NCBI RefSeq assembly: GCF_034190915.1
Contig: NW_026947486.1
Coordinates: 17,758,001-17,822,000, forward strand
DNA from: Cavia porcellus
Taxonomy: Eukaryota > Chordata > Mammalia > Rodentia > Caviidae
Length of the DNA stretch: 64,000 bases
Reading direction: 5' to 3'
Under the pieces are notes generated by a model. It had not been told where the DNA came from. It ran no database searches and saw nothing but the letters and a program-made list of their open reading frames with translations. The first letter of the stretch is position 1. Each line of letters starts with the position of its first letter. The translations under genes were made by a program, and so were the position numbers. Below, one piece after another: positions 1 through 9,645 of the stretch.

Positions 1-745
1 AATACTGGCAGTAAAGCTATTCATCATAAGAAATTTACAAGGATCCACCAATTAGTTAAGATTTTAAAAATTACAAAACAAGAAGATATTAAACAAGAAT
101 GAAACCCACACTTCCAGCTCACCAAAGGCAAACCAAGGGGCAATGAGGTGGCATAATCTCAAAGCAACCCATCTGGACTTGCTGAGGTGGTAACAACAAA
201 GCAGATGAAAGAGACACTAGAAAACATTAAAATCAGAAAATAATTTCACACATAGCTACACAGAAAGTGACTTTAATGAAAGGTATGCTTAATGACTCTA
301 GAACAAACTCAGATTTGTTTTTAATGGAGGAGTTTATGAAAATGGTGACAATCACAAATGGCCAACATAGGAAAGAAATAGATTCAAACAGATATCCAGG
401 AGATTAAAAATTCTGTTGAACTTAAATGCCACAGAATGACCCAGTGTCAGGACAGGATGCCACATATGGAAGACAGGATTGTAGTCAATGGTCAAAAAAA
501 GAAAGATTTCCCAAAAATAGTAAGGAAACATGACAAATCAATCCATCACATGCTAGTTGATACAAAGAAAAATGACATAGAGTTAATAGGAGTCAATGAA
601 AAAGCAGGCAATAGCACAAATTAGATGAAAAGTTTGTTCATAGATGTTGTGCCAGAAAATTTCCCTGGCAAGCAAACACACTTTGATAAATAGATAAGTG
701 AGGTTTATAGCACTCCAAATAGCCAGGATCAAAAAAAAAAAAAAA
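1..745 (+). mobile_element. L1 fragment: degraded ORF1 region
   Basis: From about 300 the sequence reads as the coiled-coil part of an L1 ORF1 in drifting frames, for example the 62-codon open stretch at 436-624. Around 690-735 it reaches the same 'actccaaatagcca' segment that introduces the nucleic-acid-binding half of ORF1 in the next copy (2150-2170). It stops in an A-run at about 731-745, exactly where the next L1 begins, so the copy was probably interrupted there. Bases 1-300 are A-rich and probably upstream L1 sequence, but I cannot place them precisely. No intact protein is possible. Confidence 0.6.
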
Positions 746-1600
746 GCCTTTCCTCCGTGTGCCCAGCATGGGCATACAGGACCAGGAGATCTGCCTCTGC
801 CTGCTGGGCACCACCACTGGAAGGCCCTTTCTTCCAGCTCAGGCAGAGAGAACCAGAAGACCCACCTCTGCCTGCCAGATGCCACCACTGGAAGATCCTT
901 TTCTCTGTGTGCCCAGTACATACAGAGAGAATCAGAAGACACACCTCTGCCTGTCAGGCTCTGCCACTGGAAAACCCTTTCTGCCATATACCCAGCGCAG
1001 GCCAAAGGAGACAGACAGATCCACTTCTGCCTGCTAAACACCACCACCAAAAGACCACACCCTACAGGCTACCAGTGTTAGCAGAGAAAAGCAGCAGATC
1101 CACCTTTACCTTCAGGGAGCAGCCACCAGAAGGCTCCTTCCTATGGGCAGCCAGCAGGAGCAGGGACACACAGCCAGGTAAGCCCTGTGCATCCGTAGGC
1201 TACCATTGGAGGCCCTTTGTTCCCTCAGACAGTCATCACCCACTGCAGAAACAGACAAACACACCCCTGTGGGGCTGCCACCATTGTGGGAGTCACAGTG
1301 TAGACATACAGGCTGAGAGAAGCACCCCACCTACATGCACCCTTGATCATCAGTAAAGCCCTAGTGTAGTTGCATAGCTCTGGAGAAGCCCACTCCACAC
1401 TCTGCTACCTCCCTGTAAGTCTGGAATTAAAGGAACTTGAGTGCCTGTCCTATCCCCCTACACTGCCTAGGGGTAGCCAACATGGGAAGTGCCTGGGGCC
1501 CCACAACCACCTTGCTAGGAGGAACCAAGGAGAATGTCAAGATGGAGGAGCAAAAGGCAAACTCAGACCTCTAGCCCACACACAATAAGTCTGGGAGATA
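746..1600 (+). mobile_element. L1 5'UTR with ~80 bp tandem monomers
   Basis: This GC-richer block precedes an L1 ORF1. A motif like 'cctctgcctgc...ccaccactgga' recurs near 795, 865, 944, 1025 and 1103, with weaker units near 1180 and 1262. The spacing is about 70-81 bp. Mouse and rat L1 promoters are known to be built from tandem 5' monomers, although those units are longer. I infer that this is the promoter end of the L1 whose ORF1 follows. Overlapping open frames here, on both strands, arise from the repeat and are not taken as genes. Confidence 0.7.
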
Positions 1601-1605
1601 AGCTC

Positions 1606-2590
1606 ATGGAAGAACTGAAGTCACACACCTGAAATCTTTGAGAGGATAACAACTGAAGTAAGGAAACAACTTCATGAGATTGGAAAAGCAGTCAAATCAG
1701 AAATAATTCTCAGGTAAAAGAAATCACAAACATATGAAGAATTGTTCAGCAGGTCTAAAGAAGATACAGACAATAAAGAAGAGCATAGGAACACGATGGA
1801 AACCTTGAATGAATGTAGAAAACAATTACAATGCATGAAACAGATTCAAAGAGAGATGCAAAAAATTAAAAATTCAATCAAAAGCTAGCAAAACCACTTG
1901 AAAGAGACTGAAGATAGACTTTCAAACCTTGAAGACAGGATTACAGCTAGTGAGCATAAAAGGAAAGATCTCTAAAAATAACACAGAATCAAGAAAAAAC
2001 CTTAATGGCTGCAAGATGATGCAAAGAAGCATAATTTAAGAGTGATAGGTATCAATGAAGAATCAGGAGTCAACACAAATGAAATTAAATATTCACAGAT
2101 GTAATAGAAGAAAACTTTCCAAACATGGGAAATGGATTCCCAGATAAGGGAGGCATGTAGAACTCCAATTAGCCATAACCAAAGTAAATCTACACCCAGA
2201 CATATAATAATCAAGATCCCAGAAATTCAGCACAAGAACAGAATATTAAAAGCTGTTAGAGAAAAGACAGAGATCACCTATAAAGGAAAACCAATAAGCA
2301 TCACAGCAGACTTCTCATCACAAACCATCAAGTCAAGAAGAGTTTGGAGTAAAGTGTTTCCAATCCTAAGAGAAAACAACTTCCAACCCAGATTGATCTA
2401 CCCAGCAAAATTACCTTTCAAACTTGATGGAAAAGTAATATATTTCCACGATAAAGAACAACTGAAGGAATTCATGACTACAAAATCAACCCTACAGAGA
2501 GTGCTAGAGAATATTCTAGAGAGAGATAAAGATGACCATGGTTCCAGAAACAGCAGCAGAAGAGGATCACCAAACAAGTCAGACAATTGA
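1606..2590 (+). pseudogene. L1 ORF1 pseudogene (broken RNA-binding protein)
   Basis: ORF1p is the trimeric RNA-binding chaperone of the L1 particle. The coiled-coil half (about 1606-1990) is interrupted by stops such as the TAG in 'aaaagctagc' near 1889. The last 152 codons (2132-2590) remain open and show the conserved RRM and C-terminal landmarks: TPRHIIIKIPEI, ILKAVREK, ITADFSSQTIKSRR and FQPRLIYPAKL. The 350-codon ORF1 at 3591-4643 gives the intact comparison. The gene is dead, and older than its neighbour downstream. Confidence 0.85.
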
Positions 2591-2603
2591 ATGAAGGGGA
2601 AAA

Positions 2604-2834
2604 GTGGAGGGCCAGCAACAGAAGGATAGCAGGGCAGAGACAAACCAATATATGCTGTTTGTAACCATTAATGTAGATGACCTCAAATCAGCAATAAAAA
2701 CAAACACCGGGAGAGTGGATCAAGAAACAAGATCCATTTATATACTGTATACCAGAAACACATCTAGCTGGAAAGGAAATTCATAAAATGAAAATCGAAG
2801 GAGAGAAAACAATTGTTCCATGTAACATGAGACC
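2604..2834 (+). pseudogene. L1 ORF2 endonuclease start, truncated
   Basis: After ORF1 the sequence resembles the beginning of L1 ORF2, an apurinic-type endonuclease followed by reverse transcriptase. The region around 2660-2790 matches the ORF2 start seen at 36735-36442 on the other strand, with 'N.DDLKSAIKTN', 'D.ETRSIYILYTRNT' and then 'KMKIEG.KT'. It breaks at the A-run 2835-2852, where the half-L1 element is inserted. Only the first part of the endonuclease remains. Confidence 0.7.
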
Positions 2835-2855
2835 AAAAAAAAAAAAAAAAAAGCC

Positions 2856-3590
2856 GGTTCCGGGAGAACATGGCGGACAGATAACAGCAACTACCGGAGG
2901 CTCTCTGAAAGACTCGGCTCAGAAGCCAGGAATGGTGCGGACTAAGGAGACATAAGCAGGTGGAGATATGCTCTGCTGACTCAGGAACGAACTGGGCTGA
3001 GAGAAACCAACTTGGAATGCATTCCTGGTGCTAAAACAGGAACAGAAAAGCCTCGGTGTGGAGGCTGGACCCCGCGCCATTGTAAGCCGCGATTTGGGTT
3101 TCCCGCCGCGCGGCGGCTGGCTGCCTCTATAGTGGCTCGGCAAGGAGAGAGACGCGCAGAAGCTCTGAGAACGGCAATCTGCGAACGGCAGGGAGGCGTG
3201 CACTGACTTGTGGTGAGGTGAGTGAGAGAAACTGACACTCTACCACAGTTTGACTCCAGCGGAGGACTTTCTGGGCCCGAGCAGTCCTGCGGGAGCAGGG
3301 CGCGGTGGCGACTCCAGCCACACATCCCCCTCTCGGGCGGGATTGGTGAAAAGTGCCTGGCCTGCGTGACGCTGCCGGCGGACCTGGTAGGCTGTCCCAA
3401 CCCAGATCCCAGAGCCTGACAGTGGCCGGGAGGGGAGACGCGTAGGCTGCCTGGTCCTTAACTCCCTGGTGCGCAGCGGTGAGCGGGAACACCTAACTGG
3501 CGCAATTCGATCAGGCTGTGGCTGACTGGGAGAGAAGCTGGGCCTCTTATATAAGCTTGCATATATAAGGAACAGAGAAGAAGAGGCAGC
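2856..3590 (+). promoter_or_regulatory. 5'UTR/promoter of half-L1 with YY1-like site
   Basis: About 735 bp precede ORF1. CpG dinucleotides are abundant and undecayed (for example 'cccgcgcc' and 'gccgcgcggcggc' near 3068-3115), unlike the surrounding old repeats. 'aacatggcggac' at 2867-2878 lies within about 25 bp of the presumed 5' end and fits the YY1 core AAnATGGCGGC. Human L1 also carries a YY1 site close to its 5' end, where it positions initiation. A GC-rich internal promoter is therefore inferred. I see no obvious tandem monomers, unlike the upstream L1. Confidence 0.6.
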
Positions 3591-4643
3591 ATGGGAAGAG
3601 GCAGCAACAAGAAAGGCTCCTCGGCCCCCAATTCTGAGAACCAGGCAATAGCAGACACCGCACCAATATACATAAGGCGCCATATAGAGAGCCTCATAGA
3701 CCAATTCAGGAATGAAGTTATCAACGACCTGAAGCTAGAAGTATGCAGAATAGTTAGAGAAATGCTAAGTACTACCCAAGAAAAAACAGGCGGTGGAATG
3801 GAAGAACAGAAAAAAAGGGGAGAATTGTTTGATGGAGAAAACAGAGAAAGCATAGAATACGTGAAGCAGGTTCAAAGGGACTACCAAGATACCAACAAGT
3901 CTATAGAAGACTGGCATAACAGCTTGAAAGAAACTAAGGACAGACTATCTGAACTGGAGGGCAGACTTGTAATATGGGAGAATGAAATGAAAAACTTCTT
4001 AAAAATAACAAAGAAACAAACAGCAATAATACAAAGACAAGAAGATGATAAGAGGATCCATAACTTAAGGATTAAGAACATAAAAGAAGAAGTAGGGACA
4101 CAAACAAGTGAACTACAAAAGCTACTCACAGAAATAATCCAGGAGAATTTTCCTAATTTAGCAAAAGGTAAAGATACTCAGATGTATGAGGCATACAGGA
4201 CCCCAACTACCTACAACCCAAACAGAGCAACACCCAGGCATATAATAATAAAAATTCCAGAAATTCAATACAAGAACAGAATATTAAAAGCTGTAAGAGA
4301 CAAGAAACAGACCACTTACAAGGGAACACCCATCAGAATTACAGCAGATTTCTCGGCACAAACCATCAAATCACGAAGAGCGTGGGGGGAAATAATTCAA
4401 GCTTTGAAAGATAATAATCTCCAGCCAAGATTGAGATATCCTGCACAAATGTCCCTGGAAATTGATGGAAAAACAAGGTGCTTCCAGGATAAAGAGGAAC
4501 TGGGGGAATTTGCAACCACCAATTCAACTCTACAGAGAGTATTGCAGGATATTCTAAAAAAAGAAAAATACAAAGAATCCAGAAATAATGGCAGAGAGGC
4601 CACAACGAATGGAGCAGAGAACAAAATGAAGAAGACAAACTGA
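3591..4643 (+). CDS. L1-type ORF1 protein (ORF1p), intact
   Basis: This 350-residue ORF has its start in good context (gcagcATGg). The N-terminal region (1-80) is basic then mixed. A heptad-rich helical region (about 85-155) is expected to form the trimeric coiled coil. An RRM-like domain starts at about 156 (RIHNLRIKNI) and runs to about 240, including RATPRHIIIKIPEI at 212-225. A C-terminal domain follows (about 245-325), with ITADFSAQTIKSRR at 250-263 and LQPRLRYPAQ at 277-286. The tail is basic. Family members bind L1 RNA as cytoplasmic particles and act as nucleic-acid chaperones. Length and landmarks are close to normal for L1 ORF1p, and no stop or frameshift is seen. No ORF2 follows. 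Expression and activity cannot be judged from sequence. Confidence 0.9.
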   Translation: MGRGSNKKGSSAPNSENQAIADTAPIYIRRHIESLIDQFRNEVINDLKLEVCRIVREMLSTTQEKTGGGMEEQKKRGELFDGENRESIEYVKQVQRDYQDTNKSIEDWHNSLKETKDRLSELEGRLVIWENEMKNFLKITKKQTAIIQRQEDDKRIHNLRIKNIKEEVGTQTSELQKLLTEIIQENFPNLAKGKDTQMYEAYRTPTTYNPNRATPRHIIIKIPEIQYKNRILKAVRDKKQTTYKGTPIRITADFSAQTIKSRRAWGEIIQALKDNNLQPRLRYPAQMSLEIDGKTRCFQDKEELGEFATTNSTLQRVLQDILKKEKYKESRNNGREATTNGAENKMKKTN

Positions 4644-4699
4644 CAGCTACTGACAGAAAAAGAGCTCAACAGAAATGAGGCAGAGAAGATTGGATGATA

Positions 4700-5620
4700 G
4701 GAACAGCTATTTTGGAGAAAATGACATCTTAATAGGTAATACTGATTTAGTATCATCTTGTTTTGAAGTCTCATCTAGCTTTTGTCCTTCTGTCTCCAAT
4801 GGTCTAAATAGGTTGTATCTTACTGGATTTTATTATGTACGATAGTATAAGCAAAAACCTTGTAAAGACAAGGAGATTATACAGAAATCATTATTCATTT
4901 TCTGTTAGTCGATTCTAAATACTCTGTAATGCTGTCATTCTCTTGAATGGTTTTACATTGTTTTGATATACTTAATGCTACAGTATACGAAGTTGTACTC
5001 AAGGATTTCAAAGAAAGACAATATGGTAACTACTTTTAGGTTAGGATTATCTGGTGGTGAAACACTATTCTGCTTAAATGGTTATGTTTTGATCTGCGCT
5101 GTTTCGTTGTTATGCCCTCTTTTATCTCAATCTCCACTCCATTATTTACTTGTTTATCTTTATCCTTTTAATTAAAGGAAAAAAATAGCAGGATATATTA
5201 TAGTAACCCACCTTGACTTTTCATTACCTTGATTTAAAGCCCTGTATTACTCTCACCATCTGGTTTTTAACTGATGTTCCCCTATTCTGTTTTGCTGGAT
5301 AGTATCAGGTTCGAAAGTTTAGGCATCAGCTGTGAAGATAATGAGATTCATTATGACGCCCATTCTTGTTGACTTTTATCTACTTTTGAAGACCTACAAT
5401 GTCTCCAATGTTTTGGTTTTGTTGGTTTTATTCTTTACTGTTTTGTTCAATTGTATTATAACTAACGATATAGGCAATTCTATTAGAGATAGCGGGAGGC
5501 ATTATGGTAACCATTGTTGATCACCTTGTATTATGTTTTTACATTATCTATTATGTCCACCCTTTTGACTTGACCGATTCTGTTCTGTTATGTCACATTT
5601 GGTTTTACTCTCTTCCAAAA
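4700..5620 (+). repeat. 3'UTR tandem array, ~150 bp units
   Basis: A unit with the pattern 'gacattatggtaac..ttgctgattt...ttttgaagtcctg...tgttttattctgttttgttggattttattatgt' recurs in diverged form. The 'gtaa' landmark falls near 4735, 4884, 5026, 5203, 5356 and 5506, giving spacings of 142-177 bp. The same unit is found in other L1 3' ends at 6.4, 20.3 and 48.2 kb. It is TG-rich on the sense strand and has no long ORF. Confidence 0.65.
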
Positions 5621-6006
5621 AAGTAATAAGAACCGTGGGAGCAATGAAACCCAAAATGTGTAATAGTCATTGTACAAAAGAGAGGAAAAGAAAGTGCTCC
5701 AAACTATATAACTGCATGTATATTTAAGTGTATAAGATAGAAAATGATATCACAGAGTTTTATTGGATCAATGAACAGAACTGTTTGCAGTATCATTGAT
5801 GGAATGTCCACTTTACAAGCTTTAATTTTGTGACTTGAACAATTATTTCTAAGATGACAATATATAATCCATTAACTAGTGATTTCCTACTGTTCATTTT
5901 TTTTCTGTAAATCTGTATAACTTGTACCCTTTCCCTGCTTTTTTTTTCTTTTCTCCTTAAATAAAATTAAAAAAAAATAGTAAAAAAAATTAAAAAAAAA
6001 AAAAAA

Positions 6007-6700
6007 GCCAAGAGGAACATACCCATCAACTGCAGAATGGATAAAAAAGATATGGTGTTTTCATGCAGAGGAAAGTTACACAGCTAAAAGTAGAATAATC
6101 TCAAGGCTCCCGTAGGTAAAAGGACGCAACTGGAGATCATGAAACAGTTCGAAACAGTTCAAACTCACATACATGAACCCTAGCACAAGAAATAGAAGGA
6201 GTTAATGGGATCCAAAAGCAAAATAGTTAATTTAAAAGCAAAGAGGAGGAAACATCCGGGAGGAAAAGGTGGAAACTACTGTCAATTTCTTTTTGTCTTA
6301 TCTTGAATTCTTGCATTGTTTACACAATTTTTTTAGGTTTGGCTTTATTCTGTCTTGTATTGTTAGATTTTATGTTTTCAGATGGAAGGGGCAGCTATTT
6401 TGAATATAATAGGATATTTTATGATAACCATGGTTCCCTATTATATTGCTTTGAAGTCTTATAATGTTTTCATTCATGATTGGTTGTATTCTGTGTTGTT
6501 TGATTTTACTATCTGTGATGGTATGAACAGCTGTTTTGAAGAAAGCAAGATATTATGGCAGCTATTGCTGATTTATTATCACCTTGTTTTGAGGTCTTAC
6601 CATGCTTTTGTTGTTCTGTTTTGATTGGTTCTATCGTGCTGTGTTTTGTTGGATTTTATTATGTGTGATGATATAAACAAATTTTTTAAGGAAAATGAGA
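6007..6700 (+). mobile_element. L1 fragment: ORF2 end and 3'UTR
   Basis: 'cccatcaactgcagaatggataaaa' at about 6022 matches the ORF2 C-terminal segment seen at 51236. It is followed by a degraded ORF2 end (to about 6250) and a TG-rich 3'UTR. Two of the ~150 bp units start near 6393 and 6529, with part of a third near 6677. This could be the 3' remainder of the L1 whose ORF2 start ends at 2834, with an internal deletion; that link is inferred. Confidence 0.65.
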
Positions 6701-7895
6701 TATGTACGTAGAAGACCCCAAAAACTCCACCAAAACACTCATGGATTTAATAAATAACTTCAGACTAAAATTAGAACCATGTTATCACCATGCACTAAAC
6801 TAAAGTCAAAATGGATCAAAGATCTAAATATTAAAACAGACACATTAAGTTTGCTGGAGGATAGAATAGGCAGAACTATAAAGACATAGGTATAGGCAAA
6901 GACTTTATGAACAAAACCCAAACCTCAACAGCAGTATTACACAGAATTGGAGACTTCGACCTCACTTTATTAAAAAACTTGTGCACAGGAAGACAAGCCA
7001 CCAACAGAGTGAAGAGACAACTCATGGTGTGGAAAAAATATTTTGCCAATTGTTCCTCAGAAAAAGATCTTCTATTTAGAACATAAAGAGAACTCAAAAA
7101 CTGAGACTCCCAAATTTAAAGACCCAATCCAAAAATGGCAACTGAAATGAATAGACACTTCTTAGATGAAGAAATAGAAATGGCACATAAATATATGAAA
7201 AAGTGTTCAAAAATATTCAAGCAATACAAGTTAAAACAACGCTGAGATTCCATCTCACTCCATAAGGAATGGGTATATCAAGAAATTAATAGCAAATGCT
7301 GGCATGGCTGTAGGAAAAGAGGAACACTTCACCACTCTTGCTGGAAGTGTAGACTGGTGCAATCACTGTGGAAATCATTGTGGAAATTCCTTAAAACCTA
7401 GGACTAGAGGTTCTATTTGACCCAGCTATTCTTCTTCTTGGTATCTTCCTGAAAGAATTAAAAGCATCACACCACAGAGACATACGTACACCCATGTTTA
7501 TACCAGCAGAGTTTGTCATAACTAAATCTTGTAACTAGCCCCAATGCCCATCAACTAATGATTGGATAAGGAAAATGTGGGGAGTTTTATACATTGGAGT
7601 ACTACTCTTCCATGAAGAAGAATAAGCTGGAGACATTTCTAGGTAAATCGATGCACCTTGAGGCCATACTCTTCAGTGAAATAAATGGACACAGATGTGT
7701 AAATCCCACATTGTTTCTCAGTGTGAAAAACTGAAAGGGCCAAAATGTGTAATAGATATTGTGAAATAGGAAGAAAATGTCCAAATAACAAAGGCAAGGT
7801 GTGGAAAAAGGAAGGGAAAAGAAAAAAATGATGAGAAAATAAAAATATGGAAACAACATTTATAAATATGGAGAGGAATAGGGGTTAACAGGAGG
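6701..7895 (+). mobile_element. L1 fragment: ORF2 C-terminal region and 3'UTR
   Basis: The text from 6800 ('aaagtcaaaatggatcaaagatctaaat...') to about 7690 follows the ORF2 C-terminal region, including 'cccatcaactaatgattggataag' at 7548. The 3'UTR then has the shared phrase 'ccaaaatgtgtaatagatattgtgaa' at 7740, also present at 5650 and 51440. Many stops are present. It is 5' truncated, as is usual for L1 insertions. Confidence 0.75.
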
Positions 7896-8030
7896 GTAGA
7901 CAGGGTCTCACTAAGTTGCCCTGTCTCAAAATAAAATATAAAAGGTCTGGAGATTTCTCTCAGTAGTATAGGCCTTACTTAACATATCTGAAGCGCCAGA
8001 GATTATCCTCAGTACCAAAAAGGAAAACAA
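7896..8030 (+). mobile_element. B1-dID chimeric SINE, 5' truncated
   Basis: The end of a B1 unit ('ccctgtctcaaaataaaatataaaa') is joined directly to a diverged ID-like unit ('ggtctggagatttctctcagtagtata...cctcagtaccaaaaa'). This order and A-rich linker are typical of the B1-dID SINEs of several rodent families. Confidence 0.6.
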
Positions 8031-8035
8031 AAAAG

Positions 8036-9485
8036 CTGTAAGTGTTGGCAAAGATGGCACAAATGTGGAAACAGATTTTCCTGCTAGAAATGCAAAATAA
8101 TGTAGTCACAATGAAACTGTCTGGAAATTTTTACAAAGTTAATCGAAGAGGTACCATATGACCCAGGAATTCCACTCCTAGTTGTATACCTAAGAGAATG
8201 GAAAATATATTTACACAAAACCTTATACATAAATATAAGTATATTACTATAGTATTTTTCATTGTGGCCAAAAAAGTTGAAGTAACCCAAATGATGACTG
8301 GATAAACAAAATGAGGTCTATCTGTACAATGAAATATTATACAATCATTAAAAATAAAATTCTAACATACACTATACCATGAATGAATCTTGAAGGTAAT
8401 TATGCTAAACAAGTTAAGTATAAAATTATATGATTCATATTGTACAGTTCCATTTATATTAAATTCAAGAATAAGCAAATCCATGGAGCCAGACAGTGTT
8501 ATGGATTAAGAACTGGTGGTCAACTTAATGCAGCTGGATTACATCAGCATGGCATTGAGCGAAGATGCTCCACCTGAGGGAAGTTGCCAGGATAAATAGG
8601 TGGAGAAGAAGGGAGCTGTTGAGGGTTGAGGTGGTAAGGAGGCATTATGGGTTCTCCTACGAGTTGCTGTCTGAGCTGTTGGTTCTCCTGGAGAGGCTTT
8701 GGTCCTCACATCAAGCATTGCTTCTGGCTCTGGAGAGAAGATGTGCTGCTTGATCTCCAGGATGAACTCGTCACGCTGCTTCCTGGCACATACTCAACTG
8801 TGCTTGTAGTCGGAGGAGTTCGGGGCCTCCATGTTGCTGAGGAAAGCTGTGGTGCCTTTCAGGATAGCCCTGGTCTTTGTTGTGAGTGTGACTTCTCAGC
8901 TCCAGTGTGGAACCCTCATCCCACTAGCACAGCTCCTTCATCCTGCTGGCATTGACTTTCTGGCTTCCACCGCTGACCCTTGGGTCTTCCTGGCACGGAT
9001 CCTTAAAAGAGATTGGCGTGAGTCCTTCTTGGGGGCTCTGGGCCTCCAGTTGGACTCGTGCGAGGCACTGTCCTGAGCTCTGGGTTTTTATCTGGACTCA
9101 TGTGGGACATTGCTGTGGGGTTTAGGCTCTTGACTAAATAATCTATGTCTTTGGTGTTGCAAATAGATTTCCTGCATTTTCCTATGTTAACTTCCGGTGA
9201 CCATTATAAAAATATTATAAACTCCATGTCCTAATCCTAATTGTTCTCTGTGTACAACCCCTGACTACAACAGACAGTAAATTAGTGGTTTCCAGAGTCT
9301 TGAGGAGGAATAGGGAATGACTCATAATGGGTATAAGGTTTTCTTTTAAATGATGAAGATGTTCAGGAGGGTGGTGATTGTACAACTTTATGAATGTACT
9401 GAAAACTATTGAATTGTATGTTCTGAAAGGATAGATTTTAGTCTATGTGAATCACACCTGAAATAAAGGTTTTACTTAAAATATA
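8036..9485 (+). mobile_element. Old L1 (L1M-like) 3' end, split by solo LTR
   Basis: The left part (8036-8496) covers the ORF2 end, with 'ccatatgacccaggaattccactcctag' near 8154 and 'gaatgaatcttgaa'. The right part (9273-9485) is the 3'UTR, with 'agtggtttccagag...aatgggtataagg...gatgaagatgttc...gtgattgtacaac' and a final A-rich tail. Removing the LTR rejoins a typical old L1 3' end ('ccatggagccagacag/taaattagtggtttcc'). Confidence 0.75.
8497..9272. mobile_element. Solo LTR, 776 bp, 5 bp target duplication
   Basis: The insert starts TGTTATGG and ends CTACAACA, the TG...CA ends of an LTR. It is flanked by identical 'gacag' at 8492-8496 and 9273-9277. A 5 bp duplication fits ERVL/MaLR-type or related LTRs. 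No internal retroviral sequence is present, so it is a solo LTR formed by recombination or an element lacking its interior. It is GC-richer than its surroundings and has open frames on the plus strand (8565-8955 and 8831-9076) that I do not consider genes. I do not recognise the family, and orientation is uncertain. Confidence 0.65.
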
Positions 9486-9645
9486 ACAAAAGCTGTGCAC
9501 AGGTGTGCATGCCTATGATTCCAGCACTCAGGAGGCTGAGGCAGGAGGATCACTGCAAGTTTGAGGCCAGCCTAGGGTACCTAGTGAGTTCAAGTCCAGC
9601 CAGAACTACACAGCTAGATACTACCTCAAAAATAAAAAAGACAAT
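9486..9645 (+). mobile_element. B1-like SINE
   Basis: 'aggtgtgcatgcctatgattccagcactcaggaggctgaggcaggaggatc' followed by 'gaggccagcctagg' and a 'ctcaaaaataaaaaag' tail is a 7SL-derived B1-like SINE. It carries an extra 'gagttcaagtccagcc' repeat in the right part, also seen in the copies at 19.8 and 55.2 kb, so the local B1 subfamily has an internal duplication. Confidence 0.85.

Larger units (their letters stand above)
2856..6006 (+). mobile_element. Half-L1 (HAL1-like) retroposon, full length, no ORF2
   Basis: Read in order, it has a GC- and CpG-rich 5'UTR (2856-3590), an intact ORF1 (3591-4643), a TG-rich 3'UTR (4644 to about 5960) and an A-rich tail ending at 6006. No endonuclease or reverse transcriptase lies between ORF1 and the 3'UTR; the 3'UTR begins about 60 bp after the stop. 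HAL1 elements, L1 derivatives keeping ORF1 but lacking ORF2, are known from mammals. An A-run followed by GCC occurs just before the element (2835-2855) and just after it (5992-6009), a plausible but low-complexity target-site duplication. The flanks are L1 ORF2 sequence, so it landed inside an older L1. It would need L1 ORF2p in trans to move. Confidence 0.8.

Noticed and set aside
746..1310. Tandem ~80 bp units considered as a CRISPR array or satellite
   Set aside because: Units are contiguous and diverged with no unique spacers, and the array leads into an L1 ORF1. The genome is mammalian.
583..1356. Long overlapping open frames on both strands (up to 199 codons at 757-1356)
   Set aside because: They follow the ~80 bp L1 5'UTR monomers, occur in several frames at once and have no domain. 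They are products of repeat phase and low stop density.
2919..3704. Antisense open frames (up to 154 codons) in the half-L1 5'UTR, considered as an ORF0-like gene
   Set aside because: GC-rich sequence with few stops gives such frames by chance, and several overlap in different frames. Primate ORF0 is lineage-specific, and no start or splice context is evident.
8565..9076. CpG-bearing open frames suggesting a processed gene copy
   Set aside because: The segment lies wholly inside an insert with TG...CA ends and a 5 bp duplication, which fits a solo LTR. Neither strand gave a protein I recognise.
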